Of a stretch of 64,000 bases of DNA, positions 44,297 through 56,200 are shown one piece after another. This DNA is from Reticulitermes speratus (taxonomy: Eukaryota > Arthropoda > Insecta > Blattodea > Rhinotermitidae). The notes beneath the pieces were generated by a model. The model saw nothing but the letters and a program-made list of their open reading frames with translations, did not search any database and was not told where the DNA came from. The first letter of the stretch is position 1. Every line of letters starts with the position of its first letter. The stretch is from assembly GCA_021186555.1 (NCBI GenBank), contig JAJKFL010000014.1, forward strand, positions 30,768,033 to 30,832,032, in the 5' to 3' direction. A program made the translations under genes and the position numbers.

Positions 44297-45399
44297 AATG
44301 TCAATTAGTTATCAAGATGCACGGTGAATACAACGTGGAATTTTGCAACTTTAGGTGTTTTTTAGATGAGACCTCATTTTACAACAAAGGTACGATTTTA
44401 AGAGGGTTATACAGTAATAGTCTTAGAAAAAGTGGGAGTTATCCGGTACGATATACAGTTGGATGAGCTAAGTTCCGAACATCTTAATATAAAGGATACT
44501 TTAGGCTGTATATAGAAATAGGTTATGTTGTAGTCTTACACGGATTTGATTCAAATCCACCCAACTGTTAGGTTGTGTAAGTTTACAGACTTATTAAACA
44601 TCAAAACAAACACTTGCAAATTTATTCTTGAAAGTTTGAAGCGTATCTACTAGTACTTGTACTCTACAAGTAACATAAATTTTGGATGTGGCATTTCTTC
44701 TACGCAACACGTATATAGACTCGTTCACCAGAAACTTTTATAGTGACTAGATGCACCACATGAAGGTAGGAATTTAAAAAAAATTAATCCTGCCTCTTAC
44801 GCACCCAAATGTTGGTGTAAAGTAAAAGCCTCGACCCTGCACACGTATGACAGATGGCCACTGCCCGCGGACCACTTCTTGAACAACAAAGAATGGTTTA
44901 ACATTTGCGTGGTAAGTGCTCGTTCAAATGTTATAACTTCTGCTCTTTTCACGTTATGTTCCGTAAATTCGTGTCAGGCATTACATGTCATTTTCGCAGA
45001 CGAGGCACGGATGAAATATTCTAGCTCTTCCTAATTTTCTCACTACAATGCCCGAGCTAAGTGGAATAATTACACCTCCAGCTGCCTTCAAAAGAGACTG
45101 CGTGGAATGACTAGTCGCAAATTACTGTCAAAGCAAAGTAATTAACGGCAGCCAGCCGCGCTTTCACAGGCACCTGTTACTTTCCAGCTGCACGAGCCAT
45201 CCGCAGTACGCTGTTCATTCTAACGAGAGAAAAAGATACACTTATCAAAAAATCTCAGTCCCCATTTTAACACTTCGAGTGACATTTCAAAAGGAAAGGG
45301 CAGAACTTACGCTCTACGCCCTATGGACGATACATAGCCGTTCTACAATTGGAAATAAAAGCACGTTTAATGAGTAGGCTACTAAACTAGAACTGAATT

Positions 45400-45610
45400 A
45401 CGGTCTTCTACGATGTGACAGCGTCTGGTTTGATAAATGGTTAACAACGTTTTGAGGGAAACTACTGCTTCCATCTTCTGGACAGAAGATGCATTTTCTG
45501 CTCTAACGATGGAAGCAGTTTGTTGCTCCAAAATGGTGGTACCCACCTACCAAACTCGACGGCGTAACAACCCAAACAACCCAGCATTCCTAATACCCTC
45601 CACCGTGAGA
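45400..45610. repeat. Second hammerhead-like repeat family, copy B
   Basis: Minus strand: CAGAAGATGGAAGCAGTAGT, then CAAAACGTTGTTAACC, corresponding to a CTGAAGA-stem-GAAACGTTGGTA layout with two core substitutions. TACCAAACTCGACGGCGTAA and CAACCCAAACAACCCAGCA at the right match copies at 27895 and 63590. Confidence 0.45.
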
Positions 45611-45692
45611 CATTAATCTGAAATTAAAATCTACATAGAGCATAAAGAAATATAAAGCATATTAGTAGGCCTGTTGCTTTCGTTCCAGAGAT

Positions 45693-46067
45693 GTTCCTGT
45701 TGCGGTAGGTTTCTATACAGAAAAATACTGCATGTATTTATGATCCTAATCAGCTTTATTTGTAGATGTTTCCGTTGCGGTAGGTTTCTATATACAAAAA
45801 TACTGCATGTATTTATGATCCTAATCAGCTTTATTTGCAGATGTTTCCGTTGCGGTAGGTTTCTATATACAAAAATACTGCATGTATTTATGATCCTAAT
45901 CAGCTTTATTTGTAGATATTTCCGTTGCGGTAGGTTTCTATATACAAAAATACTGCATGTATTTATGATCCTAATCAGCGTTATTTGTAGATGTTTCCGT
46001 TGCGGTAGGTTTCTATATACAAAAATACTGCATGTATTTATGATCCTAATCAGCTTTATTTCTGTAG
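45693..46067 (+). repeat. 75-bp minisatellite, five copies
   Basis: Unit contains GTTGCGGTAGGTTTCTATAT, CAAAAATACTGCATGTATTT and ATGATCCTAATCAGC. Units are nearly identical, and 75 is a multiple of three, so one frame stays open through the array (unit protein RCFRCGRFLYTKILHVFMIL + ISFIC). I regard the open frame as a by-product. Confidence 0.92.
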
Positions 46068-46119
46068 ATTACGGCACGTCATACTTGACAGGCGCTTTAC
46101 TTTTGTGGTAGTACGGGAC

Positions 46120-46342
46120 GATGTGTTGTGTCATTGGGATTTTTCACTGACTTACGCCTTCTAATGGAAATAAGTACCAGGAATATCTCCTGGGGGGGGG
46201 GGGGGGGGGTACAGGCGGCCGGTGCGTGGGGATGACAACCTTGCCACCTTCATGTGCCGACTGTCCAGAAATACTTAGAGCCTCAAACTTCTGGAGCCCT
46301 AAGGGCCTCTCCAGACTTGTATAGGGATAGTTTTTTTTTTAA
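46120..46342 (+). mobile_element. tRNA-derived SINE body carrying an internal G18 run
   Basis: AATAAGTACCAGGAATATCT, then G18 (46192-46209), then TACAGGCGGCCGGTGCGTGG and GGAGCCCTAAGGGCCTCTCC. The homopolymer occupies the place of the family's short GGGGGTAAAG stretch. The tRNA head is missing. Confidence 0.75.
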
Positions 46343-46667
46343 TCATAAAAACATGCATTACAGTTTGAGCCATCTTGCTCGGTAGCACCATTCTTCCATA
46401 CTACACGTATGCGTAAAGAAACAGGACGAGACGCAAAAAGTCTCCGTGAAGCCTTGCGAGTCAAAAAAATCGACTCTGGAGTCGAATCCAACAAAACATA
46501 TGGCGCCATTTTTGAGAAAGCGAATACACTCAGAGTAAGGTAGGAGACTTCTGAACTCAGTGTGGTTCATCAGTCTTGTTAGCACTAACAAGGCTAATGA
46601 ACCCCCTCGCGGATGCAGAAATATATACTTCATACACTATAATTTCAATTTAAACAATACGGTGTTT

Positions 46668-47157
46668 GGGGTCATCCATAAATGACGTCACACTCCGAGG
46701 GGAAGAGGGAGTTGACACTTTGTGACGATGTGCGAAAGTGGGGGGGGGGGGAGGGATTCAACATCGTGACGTCACACAAGTCTTAATATAACCAGTATCA
46801 TTCTGTGCAGAACCGGCTAGACTTTACATACTCCAGTTAGGCAATTAACCGGCTATTGATGAATGCATACAAGGCAGCCTGTCATAACTGTTTCCAGTAA
46901 GCCTAAATTGTGCACACTGTTTTTTATGTTTTGCATTAGTAAAATACTACGGACTGGGAAGTGTTTTAGCTTTAAACAGTGGCAACTACTTTCTATAAGC
47001 AATTCATTTTCTTGTGGCTTGGGGGAGGGGGGTTTATAACTTTGTGACGTCAATTGGGAAAAGGGGGGGGCAGACTTCTGTGACGAAATGTGACAAGACG
47101 GGGGGGTAGGGGTCAACTTTACGCCAAAATCGTGTGACGTCATTTATGGACGACCCC
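46668..47157. mobile_element. TIR DNA element of uncertain superfamily
   Basis: GGGGTCATCCATAAATGACG at the left is mirrored by CGTCATTTATGGACGACCCC at the right; the inverted ends are about 26 bp, and TTT lies on both sides (46665-46667 and 47158-47160). 490 bp with internal G-rich TGTGACGTCA blocks. No transposase seen. Confidence 0.75.
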
Positions 47158-47319
47158 TTTCACACTATTAAAGAAGAAATGTGGAGTAGCATGCTGTTCA
47201 TACTAAGTGTAACAAAAACCCAACAAACAATTGATTCAAAACAATAACTGCAAACCCCATTAACTTCCATGACACTGGTTCGGGATCCACATGGGCTTTT
47301 AGTGTGTTATTTGAATTGA

Positions 47320-47590
47320 CCAGGGGTGCACAGATTTCGGGTGCCTCGTCACCCAGGTGACCACATTTTGGATAATGATGCATGCATGATATTTTTAACA
47401 TAATGATTGCAGTTTTTCCCCTTACATACAAATAGCAACACCTGTTTACATGAATCAAGGAAAGCACCAGGTAACAGTGAGATCCACAAGTCATTCCAGA
47501 ATTGTGGGTTCTCAGCATCAAATGTACATCATGTCACCCTCAAGGTGACTCCTGAAATTTGTGAACCCCTGAATATGCCTATATTTTCAT
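47320..47590 (+). repeat. Dispersed repeat of unknown class, copy 3
   Basis: Shares CAGTTTTTCCCCTTACATAC and the surrounding order of blocks with 40744-41020. Confidence 0.5.
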
Positions 47591-50114
47591 ATGACTGGTT
47601 TACTTGAATTTATTTGTGGTCATGTATCACTCTCTGTTCATCAAAGATCAATAAAAAAGCAGATACAGAACTAGCCGTGCACTGTTTGTCATTTCCTACT
47701 CAGATGTAGTGGTTATATCACCTTCAGTTGGTCACCACAACCTCAGTTGTAACAACAGGATCATCACATAAAGGTGACAATGGTATCATGATAGGAGAGG
47801 CATCCTGGCACTTTTACCCTTCCTCTGTTTTACACAACAGAAAACAATCTTATTAATCTCCATATACAGCGACTCAAAATACAGTTCACAGTGTCATATA
47901 TGTAAATTTACTTGTGCATACATAACTCTAGTATGCAATAAATTTGCATAAAACACTACAAACCCTACCTTTACATCAATTTCCTTATTCTTTTGGTTGT
48001 AAAAAAAATTTGAAACTGCTTGTTATTGGATTCGTGTCTGTCCATTGTCTATGCACATGTAACATAACCCCTGATGTCAGTGCACACAACAGACATACAA
48101 GGTGTACATAAATGGAAGACTATGTCTAAAACATACCCAACCACCAAAAAAGGATTCCAAAAAACTTCAAAGACAAGAGAAAACATAATAACTTAAGTAT
48201 TTGATGGTTCTTCCAAAATAAGAACTTCACCATTGGTTATAGAGAGAAAACAACCAAAAGGAATATACATACCTGGAACATGTACAAAATTGCAAAAATA
48301 CTTGTGAGAAGACTGTTAAATAACATGGACTTCATTATATATAAATTTTTAGTAACTGAAGTTCAAAAAAGAAAAACACAACAAAATAGTAGCTACTATA
48401 ATGGTTTTACTGAGGACAGATAAGTTGCAGTAAACACGTAAAATGGGAGAGCTCTCACAATCAATGTGCATATTTTGGTATGCAATTTTACCTTTATTTA
48501 AAAGTTTTATAGAGATATGCCTAATAACCAAAATATAAATATGTGGTTGTGTTAAGATGACACTTGACCGTTTATTTGTTGAGTATACTACATTTCCAGA
48601 AATTCAATTTCCACACACAGCACAGAGTACAGTTCGCAATGTCAGGAACTATTAAACAGTGGGTTGCAGAGGTTTAAATGGGCCCATATTATATTCCTCA
48701 ACATAATAAAAAAGTCTTTATTCTCACAAACAATGTAGATAGTTCTCTGTTAGTTTATTATCATAAAAGCTAATTCAAACAGCATATATACAGTAATTAA
48801 AAAACATACATAGTTTCTCTCAACATCACAGTCACATTGGCAGCAGTACTTCTCTCAAAATAAAACTCTACCATGAAAGCAACATAACAATCTCACAACT
48901 TAAATAATATCATTAACAGAAGCAGGAATTAGGTGGTATGTAGTCAAAGAAACCTTGTAGTCCCTTTATCAAGCACCTTTTCAGTCGTTGACACACTCAA
49001 AACCCAGACAATGGTGCATATAATGGCAAACAGCGTTAAATTTTGTAAACATTTTACAACTTAATTTCTGCACAAATGCACTCCTGTAACTGAATGTGTT
49101 CTGAGACAAATATACCTTGAGTTTTCCAGGAGTGAAGAAAAACCATGAAGAGCCACCAGAGCACTGGTCCACAACCAAGATTTCAAATGGGTACTTCTCA
49201 TGCCTGAGGCAGATATGATACTGTAAATTCAGATACCTGACACAATATAAATTCCTTGATGAAAGCTATGCTTCCCCAACAGAAAATTGTGATTGGTATT
49301 TGACAGCAGTCTTAACATGCGAGCTGTTGTATCGCAAAGGTGGGGGTTGGGAATGTAGATGGCACAGGTTGGGGTGGTGTTTTCCCAGTATGCATGGTAG
49401 GGTGGAAATGTAGATAGAGATGGTAGGAGCACTGACCTAGCACGAGTCATTTTGCAAGTTGGTATGCTTGAGAATTGAAATTTGATAGCACACCAACTCT
49501 TGGAATGATGAATACCATGTCAGTTTATTAAGATAATGTGCAATGAGTTGAATACATCTGCGTTCCCAAGGATTATACCCTAGCATAGAACATGACTACA
49601 TTTCTTGATGTGTCCAATTGAGAAAGTTTTTAAGATTGAATTCTGCCAAGCAAGATTCCAGTAGCAATGCAGCCAGTAATGACACAAACTGACAGACACT
49701 TTGGTGGCAAGAAATTCAAATGATTTCCCCTAAGGCATCAGGTTGTGTCTGTATAAGCTGTGTGTGTTTTGCTGCCACATGACGGTTCATTGATCTGGTG
49801 CCACCAAAGCCTTCAAATCATAAGACAGTCACATGAAGTTGCAGAATTCATAGCACTAATGTGATATTACTACACGGTGCAAATTACATCAGCCAATTTG
49901 AAATCTGAAAACACTCTTTAAAACTTAAGATCCCCTCAACAAAATAACTTTAATTCCTCTACAGACCACACTTCTCACCTGTGTAACATCTACCATTCTA
50001 CATAGCAGTTCTTACCCGTTAAACAATCAAACATACCATAATTATATGCTATGACAATTGCAATCTCACCTGTACAATTGTAATATGGCAGTACATGACA
50101 AGAGCAAATTTCTA
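47591..50114. other. Aven 3-prime flank, nothing firmly recognised
   Basis: The first AATAAA on the minus strand after the Aven stop lies at 49524-49529, about 590 nt downstream, a possible poly(A) signal. No other gene or repeat identified. Confidence 0.4.
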
Positions 50115-50218
50115 TCAGTCATCAAGCATTGAATCAAGCCAATCCTCAAGATCTTCAGTCTGTTTCTGTGATCCCATCGATGGAAACTGAGGTGAATTTG
50201 GTCCAACAGTATCATCGC
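50115..50218 (-). CDS. Aven exon 5 (terminal)
   Basis: Acceptor TTATTTCAG; phase 1 in. Encodes GDDTVGPNSPQFPSMGSQKQ and TEDLEDWLDSMLDD, then TGA at 50115-50117. The last 13 residues are the Aven C-terminal signature. Confidence 0.93.
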
Positions 50219-53200
50219 CTGAAATAAACAAAGACTGGTATAATAACAGTTATAAATAGGAACATATTTTATTCAATCTCTACAATCTGACCCAATAAGT
50301 CATTTGACACACTTTTATTGGCAACTAGTTTTGGCTTATAAATAGAAATATTTTATGAATTTTCTACAACAGAACAGGGTGCAACCTAAATGCACATACA
50401 TATGGTATATACCAGTAATATAAGGGAAAATCTTATTCCCCCTATAGCATGTCATGAAGGCACAGAGGGCAAGTAAAGGCAGGGGCACACCCAAGGGGGG
50501 GGGGGGGCTGTCACGCTTAGCCTCCCCCCCCAAACCCGAAATTTAAAAAACAGAGATTTTGTAGACACAATGATAGCAAACCTTTTACATGATTTACCCT
50601 TCAGCCACAATCAGCCACTGAAATCAGTTGATGGCTAGTACATTAGAATTCTGAATAATAAATTAATAAAATTAAAAAAAAAACAAGAAGAAAGGACACT
50701 GTGATTGAGTAATGAAACATGTAGTTATATTTGCATGTATATAAATTGAGTTGCAAACAGATATACTTATGACATGATTTTTATAACATAATTTTTAAAA
50801 TTGAACACAAATTATATATAGCCTCAGGGTCAGCCCCCACCAATGAAAAATTTTAGGTGCACACCTGAGTAGAGGTATGCTCTAATCTGTCCTAATTATG
50901 GCACTACATAGGGGTGAGTCATCAATGCCACACCACGGCCACTTTACCTCTGGGAAGGGCCCCAGTACCCATTGCAAGAGGCTGAGTGGGACCCAGGGCT
51001 GATCTGGACCAGTGCTAATGAAGAGAAAATCCCTTGCCCCCACCTGGGTTATAGTATATAATATAGTGCTTTTATATTATTGTACGTGAATATTTTTCTG
51101 TCATATCCAAGTTAAAATCCTTAAAGGCCTTGGATATGGAAGTATAACTTACCATCTTCAATTGTTGGCTTAGTAACTTGAGAAGGCTTAGAGCCTGATA
51201 TTTTGGCTTCCTTAACAGACTTCTTCAAGGATAAAAGGAAATCCAAATCATCATCTGTCTGTTGCGACTTCTGACTATTCACTTTCTGGACTTGGAGAGG
51301 CTGAGTTTTATCCCTGGACTGACGTCTATTAGATCGCTGACCCAGTGGTTCTACTAACTCTGAAACATGCTCGTCTTGTTCAAATTCACACTGCTGTAAT
51401 GGTGATTTTGTAACCTCATCCTTCACTGCTCCAGAAACATGAACAACTTCACTTTTGGGAGTCACAACTGGTGGCATAATTTCTTCTGTACGAATGCTAT
51501 GATGCCTCAAGTCTGAATCAGTGGCACTTAACTGAAATTTAGATAACTCAGTCTTATTTAACTCAGCTTTCTCATTATCATCATGTTTGCTACTAGTTTC
51601 TGGAATTTTCTGTGTATCAGGATCCATACCAGATCTTTCAGCAACTGTATGTACATTTACAGCTTCTGTTTCTACAACATCGGTTTGAACTTCTGGTTGT
51701 GCAATATCAAAACACAGTGCAATGGAAGTCTTCTTATCAGCTGTGTCCTCACCTGGTGGCACAGGACTTCCTTCCTTCATCAACATAATTAAAGTATTTA
51801 GTAATGGGCAAACTGTAGCATCCAAACCTTTCCCATCATGTTTTCTTGATAAACTGCTCCTTGTAGTTTCATATCTTACTGCACACTGCTTTGCACAGTT
51901 ATCCATATCCTCCAACTCCGCTGCCTGAATAATTAACAAACTTGCTAATTATAACAGCCATTACCTCTAATAAAAGATTTTTATAGGAAACAAAGCCACA
52001 ATTGTGAGGAAACTGAGTAGTAAGGAACAAGCAAATTAATCTTAAATTGCGCTATGTATTATGCAACTATTAGAAGTGTGTTTCTACTTGGCATGGTATA
52101 TTTTACAGTTTAAGACCCAGTATGCAGTGTACAGAATTTTCCATCTGATCTTATTTACCAGTACAAAGCCCATTAAGTTTAAACAGGTAATAGTGGCAAT
52201 AATGAAGTTTCTAATGTCTATTTTATTTGTTCAAATATTTCTTCAATGCAAAAATTTATAGAAATTGCTGAAGAACCGTCAAATGTTTTAAGGCACCTCC
52301 CCATAAATTCACAGATGTTTCACAAATTAGGGCATGTGCCACATATTTTTATTTTATTGTGTTAACTTTTTATTAAGCATATTCTGGTTATTCAACTTTT
52401 GCACCAGGAAGTGAATAAATAAATATTCCTTCCCGATCTATCAGGCCCAGTTCTGTGAGTGAGCTCTCAGGGTGATAAAATTAACCACATTTTAAACAGT
52501 CACTGTGGCTGAAATATTCAAGAGATTGAAGTCAAAACTGGACTAAAACAAACCCTGAATTTATTCCCCCTCCCCCATGCAAGCACATAATGAAGGTCAC
52601 AATAGGTCAAAGTAACTTCAACAATTTGGTCATAAAGAAGAAAATCTTACATCACTTTTAAAAAGAATGGACTTACAGGAGGTTTAAAGCACTCTTACAC
52701 TCTGCAGACCTTCAGGAATCAACTACCTTTGAAACAACCTCCCAAAAATACTAAAATGTACTGAGATCAGTGTTGATGTTATATGCTACACAAAACACCA
52801 GCTAGAGCCATACACACATACACACACACACCATCAGCTTCTATATAGAGGTATATTGAAGATTCTTTATTATAACAATACGTCATCTATGACATTTCTG
52901 AATGGACCACAGGAGAGACAGAAAGAGAGAGGAAGTGAGAAAAGAAGAGAAAGAGGAAAAGGAGGAGCAGGAGAAGGAAGAAGAGAAGACTACACAGATA
53001 AGAGACATTACAAAATAAGAGAAAAGAATAAAAATAACCTTAAATATATACATACATCCACTATGTACCTGAAAATCGATATGAACAACACATACACCAT
53101 CAACAGTAAGTGTACTGTTGATGGTGTATATGTTGTTAATAAGAAAAATGAACTTAATACATACATACAATAAAATATTTTATTATTTATGTTTCAAATC

Positions 53201-56200
53201 TGGAAATAGTGGACATATGGACCTGAATTATATTTTACTTTGCACACAAACACCTCACATTTTTCAGCAGATGCCACACATCATGCTAATTCAGTGAAAA
53301 ACCAATAGAGTGAGAACATTTTTCTACCACTTCCCAGTTAAAAATCTGTTACGATACCAAACAGACATGAACGTTCTCCACATTAATTTCTTACTCTTTA
53401 AATGTGGAAATAAATGTTACATAAAAATATATTTGAATATCATTACACCTAAATTTAGCTCGTGAATGAAAATGACTCCTAGATCAAAACCTTCCTAAAA
53501 TAAAAATGTGCGAGCACTAATTACCATATTTGCCCAAATATAAGACAATTTTTTCCTTATTCATCATCTGAATAATAAGGGTTACTTTATACTCACACAC
53601 AAAGTTAAGCATATCATATATAGGTATTTTCCTGAAAACTGAAGATTGCAAAGGGGCATCATTGTATATACAAGGTCATCTTACATTCAGGAAAATATGG
53701 TTTTATTTGCTTAATTACATCTGAAGTACACAAAACCCAGATGTCAGGTCGCCACAGTGACGCCTAATATTTCTAGGCCCTCAGTATGGAACTTCCTTCA
53801 TATCATCCTTTTGGTACCTAGAATTTTGTTGGAGCTCCTAGATTTTTGGACAATTTGTTCAGCCCTGCATTACATGTAAATACAATGCTGCACCTGCATG
53901 ACACACATTTTTTATTCAATTCTGCATATAAACCTAACTTGAAATTTCTGTAAACTATCGGCCCATCTTTTCCCAAACTACTATCTGCAAGTTCTCATTC
54001 ATCAGGAACACATTCTTCTGTAGCCCTGGGCATTCCCAATGCGTAACAGAAAATTATGAGAATCTACTGTTAATTAAATCTACTTTATTTAATTATAAGA
54101 ATATGTTAAGAAATAAAAATTGCAACACAGCTGTAACATAACAATTGTTACTAAATAATTTCAAAATATCTTAGAACAGATATATCTCAATACAATACCA
54201 AATATACATAAGGTCATGGTAAAACTGAGACAAGAATAAATTCACAAAACGCTTGAAACTGTTCAGTTCATAAAAAGCTACTGTCTCGTGTTAGGATTAT
54301 AATCTACCATATTCACTCAAATACTGCATCGGCCTACACCTCATTTACAATTTTTTAACAGGGCATGCATCTTAATCCTTTTTAATTAAAACAGAAGCTC
54401 TTCTATTACAAAAACATTTAATTTGTTGCTACAAACTTACCGAAAATAAAGAAACTGGAAGATCTAATTTCTGATACAGTGGTATGGTTGCCAAACCATC
54501 TGCCAGCAAATCAACATCCAGTGAGAACAATTCTCCAGACAGAGATGTAACATTATCATCCCATGTTCTCTCAGACTTGAACTGAAAATGTCCTGAAATG
54601 CATGAATGTAGTGAAACTTATAAGTTACACCCTTCCAGCCCTTGTTAGGTTGCAAATAACTTACTCAGTGCATATACTTTGCAGGCTCATTCTGACATAC
54701 AGTGTTTCCAGTACACCAGTTTTTTCAGCAGCCCAGTAAAAAATAACTTCTTAAAGGGGTCATCTTCTTATAAGGGAACTGTAAAAATTAGGTTTCTTTT
54801 TTGGATGAACTTTCACATTTTGATCTCAAGCAATTATTGCACAATATTTCAATTATCTGACCACAAATGTATATTATTAGGGCAATTTCAATACACAGTT
54901 ACTTACTGTGAAAGAGAAATTCATAAAACACAAGTCTTAATTGACACCTAAAAACCACCTGTTGCTGGCACAAGTGCATTGTTTTAATTTATGTGACTTG
55001 TGTCCATCTCAGGGCTCTCATTACACACATCTTCAGTGCTCATTAAGTCACACCACATTATCATCTACTGCAACAAAATTTTCAAAACTACACTTGAAGT
55101 TCACATCTGGCTGCAACATCTCTATTATGCTTCGGCCAGTAAGCAAGATTGCACATGGTGTACATTATGGAATAGTATAGACTTCAAGAAGGCACTCTTT
55201 ACTTTAACCTTCAGCAACTGTGTATCCTATATACAGTATGGGTATACTGCTACCCCTCAGCGACCGCATTTTATATATATTTAGTCAACAAACATGCTTA
55301 ATGAATTTTTTGAGACATGCTGCCCAATCTTCATTTTTCTCCACAAAATTCCATGTATTTCATACTGTTATCATTTCTATAAAATATTCACATTTTGCAT
55401 AAAGGGTATACAAAAATTAAATTTATCACCAAAATATTAAAAAGTTACACAGTTTCACAGTACGTGTGTAAATTTAACCCTCTGGTGCCATATGTCGTGC
55501 CATAAAGTGCACCATGATGCTCAAAATGGCAAACACTGGCTACTACCAACAGCCAATTAGGGCCGTTCTTATGAAGCTCTCATTTAAATTCCGGTGTACT
55601 GTAGATCATATTGGGCATTTAATTCAAGCACCATGCCCATAAGAAACGTACAGCCTTCCCTGCACCGACTTCCAAGGAACTCTGTTCAACAGCATTATGT
55701 GCAGATCTCTTTTACTGAATTTAACCCAAACCAGACAATAACTGTGGAAAGTACAGGCATAAATTCATTTACAATCAAGAATCAGACAATAAATGTGGAA
55801 AGTACAGGCAGAAATTCATTTACAACCCTACGTAAAGCATGACTAACTCAGCCAATTTTCACACAACTCATGCTTGATCAACAACGTTTTTGTAAAGCAC
55901 TCCTATACTGAATTTCAGGAAAATCTAACATACAGTTTAGCCAATGATACTAGGTTTACAGACAGAAAAACAGATATGGTCTCCACATAAGGCATTCTTC
56001 TTTTACTTCATTAAGCACACTAAAAATAAATAACAAAAAATCATGTAACATAACCAAAGAGCTGATGGTCCATTAACAAGCAATGGATTGGTCTGCAGTT
56101 GATTGTCAACTATGATATAGTTCAAGGATCAAGAAGCAAATAATGGTTGTAAAGTCTTCTAAATATGTTAACCCTTTACAGACCCCTAGAAATTCATTTT

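Larger units (their letters stand above)
51925..54440 (-). other. Aven intron 3
   Basis: Contains a purine-rich AG/GAA tract (about 52908-52990), a hairpin (53083-53137), a miniature element (53523-53701) and a dispersed repeat (53740-53880). The remainder is unassigned. Confidence 0.5.

Noticed and set aside
45674-46111. A 145-codon protein-coding gene
   Set aside because: The frame is produced by a 75-bp tandem repeat; no family, start context or splice support.
49524-49529. Aven poly(A) signal
   Set aside because: AATAAA is expected by chance in AT-rich DNA and is about 590 nt from the stop; noted only as a candidate.
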